Shown here: positions 5,820-13,346 of the stretch, piece after piece
Layout of the letters: each line of letters begins with the position of its first letter
Numbering within the stretch: the stretch's first letter is position 1
Source: a virus
IMG/VR virus record: IMGVR_UViG_3300021371_000077
Span: 1-29,395 of that record
Reading direction: 5' to 3' (one strand)
Length of the DNA stretch: 29,395 bases
The notes under the pieces: generated by a model
Seen by the model: the letters and a program-made list of their open reading frames with translations, nothing else
The model's database searches: none
What the model was told of the DNA's origin: nothing
Program-made: the position numbers and the translations under genes

Positions 5820-8045
5820 ATGTACGAACCCCAAGAAGTAGAAGTCGAAATTGATTCACCAGAAATGGGCTTGCTCATAACTGAAGAAGCCGAGCCTATT
5901 CACCCGTACTCAAATGTTAAGTCAATGAAGCAGCTTCTTAAGTTCTTCGACATCATTAATCAAAACGAAAAGTTCTACTACCTTCCAAGAAACATGGCTC
6001 TTCCGGAGTCAAAGCTTTCTGACATCCTTGATGAAGTACGATTAATAAAAATTGGTTCTGATTGCAAATCTGGATACGATTCAGATAAGCAAACAATGAA
6101 TGATTGGAGCCAGCACGTCAAAGAAGCTCGCGAGACTTATTCATATTCAAATGAATCAAGCATAGCTACAAAATCAGATGCCAAGGGTGCGAATTATTGT
6201 ACGCCGTTATTCAGCTCGATTTGTCAAAACTTTTCAAACGTCAGCTTCAATGAGCAACTAAGACGCAAAGACATGGTCTCTTTTACTGCTTGCGGCTCTG
6301 ATTTGCTAACGGAAGATGAAGAAGACGCAGCCGAGAGATTGGCTAAGTTTATGAACTATCAAATCAACACGTCAATGAAAGGTTGGCGAGATGAGCACAG
6401 AAAGCTAATTTATGATTTGCCAGTTGTTGGAACAGTATTTAAGCGAATGTACTATGACCATTTGTCAGGAACAAATAGGTCTGATTTAATCACTTATCCC
6501 AACTTTGCTGTTAATAATCACGTCTCAAGTCAAGCCAGAATCACAAGGTTCTCGCAAACATATAAACTTACGCGCTTTGAAATTGAAGAAAAGATGCATT
6601 CCGGTTACTGGCGTGAAGACGGTGAATTCAATCCGCTTGATGACCAAGAAGATTCGTATATTGATGAAAATTTAATAGGAATAATTGAGCAAGAATGCTG
6701 GTTTGATATTGATAATGATGGCGTTCCTGAGCCTTACAGCGTCACAATTATTGAAAACTCTTCACATGTTTTAGCAATGTACCCAAGATTTGAAATAAAC
6801 GAAGGGTATGGCTCAATTGTATTTAAAACTGATGAAACTGACGACTTAGCGTTAGAGTCAATTTCTCCAAGTGAAATACCCGCCGATGCTGAAATTAGAA
6901 GAATCGAGGAATCAACCAGTATTGTAAAATATGGTTTTCTTCCTGACCCCAAAGGCGGATATTTAGATGTCGGATTTGCACCCGTTCTAAGCAAAGGCAT
7001 AGATACTGTAAATACCACGACAAATCAAGCGCTTGACGCGGGGACGCTGAAAAATCGCCCGACGATTATTAAAACCTCATCTTACCCTGAAAAATTCCAA
7101 GTTGGAAAAATAAACTATACAAATAAAAGCGCATCACAAATAAATGGCGCTATTCAAATGCCTTTTATTGGCACAGGCGTTGACTCTTCAACTCTTGCAT
7201 TAAAACAGGTTGAAGAAGGACACATTAAAAACTATGGAGGCTCAGTTGACTTTGCATCAATGGCTGCAAACACGCCGGCTTTAACTGCGATGGCTCAAGT
7301 TGAGCAATCGTCTAGCTCTGCCGGTGCAATTACTACGCAAATGATTGCATCAATGACCAAAGAGTTCAACATTCTTCACAAGCTAAACAAAGCTTTTGTT
7401 TCAGATGCTGAGTATGCAAAAGTCGTTAATAAACCTGTCAGCTTCTATGATGATTGTAAGATTGTTAACTGGGAGCTCAAGCCAACTGCAAGCCCAGAAT
7501 TTAGTTCTAAAGCGATGAGATTGCAAAAAGCAAGCATGCTCATTCAAACATTAACATCACTCTCACAGGTAAATATGGGTACGCCACTTGTAGGTTTTGA
7601 CCCAACACCTATGGCAAAAAAAGCCGTCGAGCTAATGGGTGAAGAAGTTAGCGAAGTCTTCCCAGAGCAGCAGCCTATGCAAAAGCTTGAAGAATTGATG
7701 AAAGACCCAGAAGTTAACGAATTTGTTACTAAGTCTCAAGAACAGGCGGATGAGGCCATGGACAACGCAAACATGATAGCTGAGACTCAAGCGCAAGCGA
7801 TTAATAAGGAGCGCGATGCAAAAACAGACTTACTTCAGGCTGATGCTGTTAAGCGTGGTGCTGAAACTGAAAAAGTTATTGCTGAGACAGACAAGGTGGA
7901 GGCTGACGAGGGCAAATCTCTGGCTCAAACAGAAGAAATTATAACTGAATCTCAAAAGAACCGCGTTGCTACGGCTCAAATTGCGAGATTTGGAGAAGAA
8001 AAAGAAGTAGAAGTGGAAACGGCGGAGTCTATCGTTTCAAAATGA
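5820..8045 (+). CDS. Portal protein (P22 gp1-like)
   Basis: 741 residues from the ATG at 5820 (P22 portal: 725). The frame also opens at a GTG at 5778, but that start would cover the promoter. Neither start has a Shine-Dalgarno site, which fits a leaderless message at 5820. The body contains portal-like alternating alpha/beta regions with many acidic helices. The last ~100 residues (about 640-735) are a long Ala/Glu/Gln/Lys helix, like the C-terminal barrel of P22-type portals. It forms the dodecameric ring at the capsid vertex through which DNA is packaged and ejected. The position after terminase and before scaffold supports the call. Confidence 0.85.
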   Translation: MYEPQEVEVEIDSPEMGLLITEEAEPIHPYSNVKSMKQLLKFFDIINQNEKFYYLPRNMALPESKLSDILDEVRLIKIGSDCKSGYDSDKQTMNDWSQHVKEARETYSYSNESSIATKSDAKGANYCTPLFSSICQNFSNVSFNEQLRRKDMVSFTACGSDLLTEDEEDAAERLAKFMNYQINTSMKGWRDEHRKLIYDLPVVGTVFKRMYYDHLSGTNRSDLITYPNFAVNNHVSSQARITRFSQTYKLTRFEIEEKMHSGYWREDGEFNPLDDQEDSYIDENLIGIIEQECWFDIDNDGVPEPYSVTIIENSSHVLAMYPRFEINEGYGSIVFKTDETDDLALESISPSEIPADAEIRRIEESTSIVKYGFLPDPKGGYLDVGFAPVLSKGIDTVNTTTNQALDAGTLKNRPTIIKTSSYPEKFQVGKINYTNKSASQINGAIQMPFIGTGVDSSTLALKQVEEGHIKNYGGSVDFASMAANTPALTAMAQVEQSSSSAGAITTQMIASMTKEFNILHKLNKAFVSDAEYAKVVNKPVSFYDDCKIVNWELKPTASPEFSSKAMRLQKASMLIQTLTSLSQVNMGTPLVGFDPTPMAKKAVELMGEEVSEVFPEQQPMQKLEELMKDPEVNEFVTKSQEQADEAMDNANMIAETQAQAINKERDAKTDLLQADAVKRGAETEKVIAETDKVEADEGKSLAQTEEIITESQKNRVATAQIARFGEEKEVEVETAESIVSK

Positions 8046-8179
8046 TTTTAAAGATACCAAATAAAAATATATGGGTTTTAAAAAACAAGTCAGGCACAAA
8101 AACGCTCGGCACTTATCCAACAAAAGAGGCAGCAGAAAGAAGAGAAAAACAAGTACTTTACTTTAAAAACAAATCATAG
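8042..8179 (+). CDS. Small basic protein with LGTYPTKEAAERRE motif (45 aa)
   Basis: Its ATG overlaps the portal stop (ATGA at 8042-8045), so it is translationally coupled. The 45 residues are basic: a short beta hairpin (WVLKNKSGTKTLGTYPTKEAA) and one helix. The pattern Gly-Thr-x-Pro-Thr-Lys-Glu-x-Ala is common in small phage proteins encoded near portal or capsid-protease genes, where it occurs alone or as a tail domain. No enzymatic function is known to me. Confidence 0.6.
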   Translation: MILKIPNKNIWVLKNKSGTKTLGTYPTKEAAERREKQVLYFKNKS

Positions 8180-8188
8180 GACGCAAAT

Positions 8189-8437
8189 ATGAAACAAATA
8201 ACAAAATCTCAATATATTGAGTGGAAAAGCCACCCCGTAACAATCTATCAAGAAAAGCTCAAAGAAGAGCATATACAGTCCATGACTGATGAAATGGTCA
8301 TGCATTATCAAAATAATCTCACAGACGCGCCAGCAACAAGATTTGCATCAATATTACTAGCTTATAAAACAATTATAAAGGCTATTGATGAAAAAATTAA
8401 CGATGAAAGTGAACGGAAGGATAGCGAAGATGAATGA
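8189..8437 (+). CDS. Hypothetical protein (82 aa) between portal and scaffold
   Basis: 82 residues, mainly helical, with an acidic C-terminus; AGGA lies about eight bases before the ATG. It has no membrane segment and no motif I know. It overlaps the GroES-like gene by eight bases, so it belongs to the portal-scaffold operon. A head-assembly role is only suggested by position. Confidence 0.55.
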   Translation: MKQITKSQYIEWKSHPVTIYQEKLKEEHIQSMTDEMVMHYQNNLTDAPATRFASILLAYKTIIKAIDEKINDESERKDSEDE

Positions 8438-8894
8438 ACATGAAGAAGAAATTAACCAGCGTTGGCATGAAATGGTTCTTTATTTAATTAATATCGGCGT
8501 CAAGCCTTGTGGATATCATTTAATTGTACATGCACAAGATTTCGATGGTCAGCTTAAAGAAAAAGGCATTATTGAGTTGCCAGATGAGTTTAAAGATAAA
8601 GAACGCGCTGGAACTGATTGCGGCACAGTTCTTATGATAGGCCCTCAATGCTACATTGGATACGACGGCGTCAAGGCATCTGAGTCTATACCTGCGGCTA
8701 ATCAATGGGGCGTAGAGCAGGGTTCGTTTGTAGAGTTTAATCGCTACGACGGAAAAGAAAGCGCAATTATTCGCAATTACATGAATAAAAATGACATAAA
8801 AAAAGGCCATGAGGATTATGATTTTTTGTCTGCAATTAAAATAATACACGATAACAAAATATTGTCTGCAATAAAACCAGGAGTAATGACATGA
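8430..8894 (+). CDS. GroES-like (Cpn10-fold) phage co-chaperonin, probable
   Basis: The frame opens at 8385, but the ATG at 8430 has AAGGA upstream and sits at the end of the previous gene. From it, 154 residues. Residues 22-105 follow the Cpn10 order: VKPCGYHLIVHAQD (first strand), a flexible stretch with Lys/Gly before GIIELPDEF (the mobile-loop position), GTVLMIGPQCY, then WGVEQGSFVEFNRYDG. This parallels GroES, with its IxPxxDRVxV, GIxLP, GxVxxxG and GDxVxFxxYxG pattern. T4 gp31 is the known case of a phage Cpn10 used with host GroEL to fold the capsid protein. The location between portal and capsid genes suits that role. Residues 110-154 are an extra tail. Recognised by pattern only. Confidence 0.5.
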   Translation: MNEHEEEINQRWHEMVLYLINIGVKPCGYHLIVHAQDFDGQLKEKGIIELPDEFKDKERAGTDCGTVLMIGPQCYIGYDGVKASESIPAANQWGVEQGSFVEFNRYDGKESAIIRNYMNKNDIKKGHEDYDFLSAIKIIHDNKILSAIKPGVMT

Positions 8895-9733
8895 GTAATA
8901 TAGACGAAAAAATAGAAGATATTATAGAGCCAGAGGAGGCCGATCAACTTGATAATGACGAAATTGAAAAGGTAGATAAGCAGGGCGGCTTTGATAATTT
9001 CAGCGATGAAGAAAAAAAGGCTTATGCTGATGGATGGAGACCCAAGGATGAATACGATGGAGAAAACTGGGCGCCTGCTTCTACATTTAATCGTATAAAA
9101 TCTCAGAACGACGAAATTAAAAAGCTTAAAAAGCAAAATGAAGACAATAATCATCTTCGTGATAGGCTAGAAGAATTAGAAAAAACGGTGACCTCAAATT
9201 CTGAATCAAGTATTGAAGCATTGGAAGTACAGGCTCAAGAAGATTTCGATAACGGTGATCGTGAAGCATATGAGCAAAAACAAGAAAAGATTAGGCAGCT
9301 TAAAAAGAAAAGTGTAAAACAAAATGATCCGCAACAACCATATGAAATAAAAGAATGGCAGGAAAAAAATGAATATATTTTTGAGGTATCAGATAAATCA
9401 TATTTTGCAAAAGAGGCATTCAAAAATCTAAATGAACATTTTCCTGACGCCCCCCTGAGTCAAAAATTAAAGAGGCTCGATGAGCTAGTAGATGAAAAAT
9501 TTTCCAAAAAATCACAAAAGAATTTAAATCGCGAACGGCCTTCTATGACATCCTCAAGACCAAGTCAAGGAGGAAGAACTGTTTATGCTAATTTTAAAGA
9601 TCTTCCAAAAGCTGAAAGAGAAAAATGCCACAAAAGCACTGTTTACAACCATCGCAATGAGGATATGTGGAAAAAAAGGACTGAAGATAATTATCTAAAA
9701 AATTATAACCAAAAATTACAGGAGAAAAACTAA
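8891..9733 (+). CDS. Scaffolding-like protein
   Basis: 280 highly charged residues, starting on the stop of the gene before (ATGA). The first ~30 are acidic. A YADGWRPKDEYDGENWAP segment (about 46-63) is a short motif seen in many phage scaffold or internal head proteins. A coiled coil follows (about 70-140), and then a basic, disordered C-terminus ending in Lys/Asn-rich helices. An acidic start, a central coiled coil and a basic capsid-binding end are the general build of scaffolds such as P22 gp8 (303 residues). Position between portal and coat protein agrees. No protease domain is seen. Confidence 0.65.
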   Translation: MSNIDEKIEDIIEPEEADQLDNDEIEKVDKQGGFDNFSDEEKKAYADGWRPKDEYDGENWAPASTFNRIKSQNDEIKKLKKQNEDNNHLRDRLEELEKTVTSNSESSIEALEVQAQEDFDNGDREAYEQKQEKIRQLKKKSVKQNDPQQPYEIKEWQEKNEYIFEVSDKSYFAKEAFKNLNEHFPDAPLSQKLKRLDELVDEKFSKKSQKNLNRERPSMTSSRPSQGGRTVYANFKDLPKAEREKCHKSTVYNHRNEDMWKKRTEDNYLKNYNQKLQEKN

Positions 9734-10098
9734 TGCCATCAAAAAAACAACCCAAGACACCTAAGTCACCCGAAATTCAAAAAGAACCGAAAGCTAGAGC
9801 AGAAAGAAAAAGAGTGCCGCTGGGCATAGGTTCATTACAATTCGTTGTTCCGCAGGAGCTAGAAGACACCATTGATGAATATGTTTATAACTACCCGATT
9901 GATGACAATATTTCATTACCAGGAATGCTTAGAGCCGGTTATGAAATTGTTTTAGACAATAACAATAATCGTTATGAAATATCGGCCGGAGCACATAATC
10001 ATGTTCTTGTTAGAATCAAAGCAGAATATGCCAAGCAAGATGAAGATGCAGAGCACGAAATAATTGCAAATAGATATCAATCAACTATGCCAATTTAG
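9733..10098 (+). CDS. Hypothetical structural-module protein (121 aa)
   Basis: The first ~28 residues are a Lys/Pro-rich basic tail; the rest looks like a compact alpha/beta domain (LQFVVPQELEDTIDEY, ISLPGMLRAGYEIV, HNHVLVRIKAEY). It starts on the last base of the scaffold gene. No family is recognised; a capsid- or scaffold-binding role is possible from position alone. Confidence 0.5.
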   Translation: MPSKKQPKTPKSPEIQKEPKARAERKRVPLGIGSLQFVVPQELEDTIDEYVYNYPIDDNISLPGMLRAGYEIVLDNNNNRYEISAGAHNHVLVRIKAEYAKQDEDAEHEIIANRYQSTMPI

Positions 10099-10106
10099 GT
10101 TTGTTA

Positions 10107-10313
10107 ATGCCTGAAAACTTAATGATGACGCTATATAGATTAAAGCTTAAGGCTCAAAAAGCTTTCGATATTGAGCTGCTAACGCTTCTTCTAAAGAATT
10201 GGCCATTTCTGTTTAGCGCAGAATTTGAAAAAAAGCTGAATAAACAAGCTCTACAGGTAAAGCAGATACATGCAGAGCTTTACGCGGCGGCTAATGACTA
10301 TAAATATTACTAA
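10107..10313 (+). CDS. Small helical protein (68 aa), unknown
   Basis: A TTG at 10101 is in frame, but the ATG at 10107 has AGG seven bases before it and is preferred. The 68 residues are leucine-rich, basic and helical (LYRLKLKAQKAF, LLTLLLKNWPFLF), and end in a Tyr-rich tail. It overlaps the following fusion gene by 20 bases. No function can be assigned. Confidence 0.5.
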   Translation: MPENLMMTLYRLKLKAQKAFDIELLTLLLKNWPFLFSAEFEKKLNKQALQVKQIHAELYAAANDYKYY

Positions 10314-10887
10314 AACAGCAGTTGATAAACTTGTTGCTCCCACGATTGGAAATCAATCACGCCATTATGATAATCAGCTCAAAGGATTTGGTGTTAGGAT
10401 TACTTCAAAAGGTGTTAAAGCATTTTTTCTTGAGACAACGATTGGCGGGAAGCGGAAAAGGCTAACGCTTGGCAGATATCCTTCTTTGTCAGTTGAGATG
10501 GCAAGAAAGGAAGCGCAAAAGTTCTTAGGTAAGCTTGCAATTAAAAAAAACAAACAAAGGCTGTCAGTCTTAACAAAAAATAAAGGCAAAGATGGTTCTA
10601 AGGAATCTACAAAAGTCTACGTCATGATAGATAAAAATACTGGCTACTACAAAATCGGCAGGTCTAAAAACCCTAAGATTAGGGAGAAAACATTGCAATC
10701 AGAAAAGCCAACAATTGAAATGCTGTTCAATCATGACGCTAAGACTGTTGATGAAAAGGTTCTTCATTCAAAATTTTCAGAAAAAAGAGTTCGTGGGGAA
10801 TGGTTTGACTTGTGTGGCTCAGATTTATCAATGATTTCAGATTATTTTAACAAGCAAAACAAGCAAGAATCCTTCACAAACATTTAA
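10294..10887 (+). CDS. Integrase arm-binding domain fused to T5orf172 (GIY-YIG-like) domain
   Basis: 197 residues from the ATG at 10294. Residues 1-85 match the N-terminal arm-DNA-binding domain of P4-type tyrosine integrases (DUF4102): start helix TKTAVDKL, then YDNQLKGFGVRIT, FLETTIGGKRKRLTLGRYPSLSVEMAR and EAQKFLG. The integrase core and catalytic domains are absent. A Lys/Ser linker (86-106) leads to a T5orf172/MUG113 domain (107-175): VYVMID, YYKIGRSKNPKIRE, Glu154 in DEKVLH, and GEWFDL. This family is related to GIY-YIG nucleases, and Tyr109, Tyr118/119, Arg123 and Glu154 sit where the conserved residues are expected. An in-frame ATG at 10270 is possible, but the integrase homology starts at 10294. 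It lies among head genes, 18 kb from the phage's own integrase. A homing-type endonuclease or a DNA-binding regulator are the obvious options. Confidence 0.75.
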   Translation: MTINITKTAVDKLVAPTIGNQSRHYDNQLKGFGVRITSKGVKAFFLETTIGGKRKRLTLGRYPSLSVEMARKEAQKFLGKLAIKKNKQRLSVLTKNKGKDGSKESTKVYVMIDKNTGYYKIGRSKNPKIREKTLQSEKPTIEMLFNHDAKTVDEKVLHSKFSEKRVRGEWFDLCGSDLSMISDYFNKQNKQESFTNI

Positions 10888-10889
10888 TG

Positions 10890-10918
10890 TTGACAAAACA
10901 ATATATATAATATATAGT
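10890..10918 (+). promoter_or_regulatory. Strong promoter ahead of the capsid genes
   Basis: TTGACA (10890-10895), 17 bases, TATAGT (10913-10918, five of six), inside a run of alternating A and T. It begins just after the stop of the fusion gene and would give an approximately 142-base leader before the decoration-like gene. A dedicated promoter here would raise capsid protein output above the rest of the late operon and would bypass any polarity from the inserted fusion gene. Confidence 0.6.
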
Positions 10919-10938
10919 TACGCACATGACCTAAGAAA

Positions 10939-11013
10939 GTACTTTAAGTACAGCTCTCAACGTAGAGCTAAATCATGCCTTGTAATGTCTCGATGCTGAT
11001 TTGTTGTAACAAC
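10939..11013 (+). promoter_or_regulatory. Structured leader of the capsid transcript
   Basis: Three hairpins can be drawn in the untranslated leader: GTACT-TTA-AGTAC (10939-10951), AGCTCT, six bases, AGAGCT (10952-10969), and GTTG-TAA-CAAC (11003-11013). The first two abut. None is followed by a T run, so they do not look like terminators. A role in mRNA stability or translation control of the capsid genes is inference. I see no gene in 10888-11066. Confidence 0.4.
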
Positions 11014-11066
11014 TCATATTAAATTGAGTATAAAAAGTTCAACTTATTATTATTGGAGAAAACAAA

Positions 11067-11585
11067 ATGGCAGGATTTACATTAATCGAATCTGCACCTG
11101 ATGATTCTTTAACTACTGTAGAAGTCAAAGCCGCTCATGGCCAAGACGTAGCAGTAGGGGATATCGTTAGTTTAATCGGTGAAATCTCACCACACGCAAA
11201 TCCTTATGTAGCGCACACAGTATCAGGCGCAGGCAACCCAATTTTTGGCGTTGTAATAGCAATAGACTGGGAAACTGCAACAGATACAAACAAAAGCTAT
11301 TTGCCAGCTGGTACTGCTGGTACTTTAAAAGTCGTAACAGATGGCCTTTTTTCATGTGAAGCCGATGCTGCAGTTCTTGTAACAAATTTCGGTCAAAACC
11401 TTGCAGTTAATGTAACTGTTCCCGCCGCTGGTCGCAGTCAGATGACACTAAACGTTGCGAGTGCAGGAGCTGCATCAGATCAAATGAGACTTGTAGGATG
11501 TGAATCAGCGAGCAAACTAGCTGCTGGCGACAAATTGTATGTCCGCATTAATGAATCACAAGTCAAACAAGAAGCAGGAGTATAA
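11067..11585 (+). CDS. Capsid decoration/stabilisation-like protein
   Basis: 172 residues, first gene after the capsid promoter, with GGAG at 11055-11058. The sequence is Ala/Val/Gly-rich and beta-forming (VAVGDIVSLIG, PIFGVVIAID, GTLKVVTDGLFSCEAD, GDKLYVRIN), the pattern of small trimeric beta-barrel decoration or head-fibre proteins encoded next to the coat gene. It has no Cys-rich, membrane or catalytic motif. Partner of the major capsid protein encoded four bases downstream. The call rests on composition and position. Confidence 0.55.
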   Translation: MAGFTLIESAPDDSLTTVEVKAAHGQDVAVGDIVSLIGEISPHANPYVAHTVSGAGNPIFGVVIAIDWETATDTNKSYLPAGTAGTLKVVTDGLFSCEADAAVLVTNFGQNLAVNVTVPAAGRSQMTLNVASAGAASDQMRLVGCESASKLAAGDKLYVRINESQVKQEAGV

Positions 11586-11588
11586 GCC

Positions 11589-12515
11589 ATGACTATGACA
11601 CGAGGAACTTTAGTTGAAGCGTTGAGAAAAGATTTAGATGAACTAATTGAAGTTAGTGCAAATAATGAACCTGATGCGCCAAGCCAATATATGACTGTAA
11701 AAAATTCAGTCTTAGCAGAAGAAAAAGGAATTTTGTATCAACCTCTCGGTGCTGCCTTAATAAAGCCTGAAGGGGCAAATATTAAGGAGGACATGTTTAA
11801 CTCGATTCTTACGTTTAGGCAAAAGCATGATACGTATGCAAAAAGCGTTGCTTTTACAAAAGAATGCATCGCTGACATCGAAGGCGCTGGGAATGGTAGT
11901 ATTTTAGATCGAACTGCAAAACTTATTTCTGTGATGGAAAAAGCAAAACATCAACAAGCTACGGACGTATTAAACAACGCGACCAATGCTGCTAATGTTA
12001 TGAGTCCAGGTGGTCAGCCGCTAATTAGCCTGGCACAAGATGGCGGTGTCGGTGGCGTTAACTATTCTAACCGATTGGCTGCGCTAGGTGCTTTATCTAT
12101 TGCAAGTTTAAAAGATGCCGTTACTGCAGTACACAATATGCGTGATGCTAGAGGAATGCGCCAAAACATCAAGCCTACACGCTTACTATGTGGCTCAACC
12201 CTTGAGTTTACAGCAGCGGAGCTTTTAGGCAGCGATCATTTACCAAATAGCGACTTTAACAATATCAACAGTGTGAAAACACTTGGCGTATTGTCGAAAG
12301 GTTACATGGTGGATAGCTATATTGATAGTCAAACGCGATGGTTCTTGCAAACTGACGTGCAAGATGCTAACGAAGGCCTTATTATCTACAATCGTCAAGA
12401 CATCGAAACAAGAACACACATCGATGAGAAAACCTTGAATGTTATCGTTAGCTCTGACTTCCGTCGTAGCGCTGGCTGGATGAACCCACAAGCAATATTT
12501 ATGGGTAATATCTAA
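11589..12515 (+). CDS. Major capsid protein (HK97-fold expected)
   Basis: 308 residues, a normal length for a compact HK97-type coat protein. It has an N-terminal helical stretch, then beta/alpha segments with features seen in coat proteins: KEDMFNSILTFRQKHDTY (extended-loop-like), the long central helix SVMEKAKHQQATDVLNNATNAA, the domain IKPTRLLCGSTLEF, and the C-terminal RWFLQTDVQDANEGLIIYNRQDIETRTHIDEKTLNVIVSSDFRRSAGWMNPQAIFMG. That ending, with paired Phe/Arg/Gly-Trp near the C-terminus, is like Mu gpT-type and podovirus coat proteins. AGGAG precedes the start. It follows the scaffold, has its own promoter, and the connector genes come next. Confidence 0.8.
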   Translation: MTMTRGTLVEALRKDLDELIEVSANNEPDAPSQYMTVKNSVLAEEKGILYQPLGAALIKPEGANIKEDMFNSILTFRQKHDTYAKSVAFTKECIADIEGAGNGSILDRTAKLISVMEKAKHQQATDVLNNATNAANVMSPGGQPLISLAQDGGVGGVNYSNRLAALGALSIASLKDAVTAVHNMRDARGMRQNIKPTRLLCGSTLEFTAAELLGSDHLPNSDFNNINSVKTLGVLSKGYMVDSYIDSQTRWFLQTDVQDANEGLIIYNRQDIETRTHIDEKTLNVIVSSDFRRSAGWMNPQAIFMGNI

Positions 12516-13150
12516 TGCGGGCCGCGTCTACAATTACGGTACAAGGGAACGTCGTTAACGACGGCGTTTCCCTTGATCAACAGCTAGGCGCTGCTGGTAA
12601 TCTGCTTATTAATGGGGCTTTGGCTTCCTCCGGCATTGCTAAAATGCTCTACAACTCAACCAAAGCTTCATTAATTTCTACAGGAAATCTATCCGCTGTA
12701 AATTTCACTATAACAGGCGAAGATGATAATCAAAGACCTGTTGTTGAAACAATTGCTGGGCCGAATAACAATACTGTCTATACAACAAAATACTTTAAGA
12801 CCATAAGCAAGATTAGTGCTGATGCCGCTGTTCCAGTCAATGTGAAAGTGGGCTCAAGTCAGTACAGTGTATCAAACATTGCTGTTGCTGACCCTGACAA
12901 CACAAGAGTGGTTGGTATTAACACTATTTCTGAGGCAACAGGTGGTGGGCCACTTGGCGTAACGCACACTGTTCAATACACACTAAGCGATATACAAACT
13001 TCTGTTGATTCAGCTATTTGGCATGATGTGACTACTCATTCAAATATTGTAAACGGTAATTATGCGTCTGCATTCAAAACACCGTCTCGCGGCTACAGGA
13101 TTAAACTTGATAGTTTCAGCAACGGTAAAGTAACGGCAAATTTTGTATAG
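12515..13150 (+). CDS. Probable structural protein after the coat gene, unknown
   Basis: 211 residues, its ATG overlapping the coat-protein stop (TAATG). The composition is Thr/Ser/Val/Asn-rich and all-beta, with tracts such as STITVQGNVVND, NFTITGEDDNQ, PVNVKVGSSQY and VTHTVQYTLSD. This suggests a jelly-roll or Ig-like virion surface protein. No membrane or catalytic features. It has no obvious ribosome site, so its translation probably depends on that of the coat gene, which would tie its amount to the coat protein. Confidence 0.55.
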   Translation: MRAASTITVQGNVVNDGVSLDQQLGAAGNLLINGALASSGIAKMLYNSTKASLISTGNLSAVNFTITGEDDNQRPVVETIAGPNNNTVYTTKYFKTISKISADAAVPVNVKVGSSQYSVSNIAVADPDNTRVVGINTISEATGGGPLGVTHTVQYTLSDIQTSVDSAIWHDVTTHSNIVNGNYASAFKTPSRGYRIKLDSFSNGKVTANFV

Positions 13151-13157
13151 GTGCTAA

Positions 13158-13343
13158 ATGAAGTATCCGCTTGTGCAATCAGATAGAAGCGGTGGTTATT
13201 TTCCATCAAATGAGATGGTGAAGGTCACGTTTGGGATTCACAAGGGGAGCGTCGTTCATCGCAGCGAAATGGACAAAAGGCCTGATGATGGCCCAGTTTA
13301 TATGAAGCCAAGGCAGCGGCCAAGGTTTCCAGGCAAGGGTTGA
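13158..13343 (+). CDS. Small basic head-module protein (61 aa), unknown
   Basis: 61 residues, basic and rich in Pro/Arg/Lys (ending KPRQRPRFPGKG), with an AGGTG site before the ATG and neighbours on either side within eight bases. It has a possible beta core (KVTFGIHKGSVVHRSE). No known family is recognised; small basic proteins of this type near coat genes can be head-completion factors, but that is a guess. Confidence 0.5.
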   Translation: MKYPLVQSDRSGGYFPSNEMVKVTFGIHKGSVVHRSEMDKRPDDGPVYMKPRQRPRFPGKG

Positions 13344-13346
13344 TAA

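Noticed and set aside
10966-11020. A 15-codon reading frame (ATG at 10975) in the capsid leader
   Set aside because: It has no ribosome site and no codon pattern typical of leader peptides; the hairpins do not overlap it in a way that suggests attenuation.
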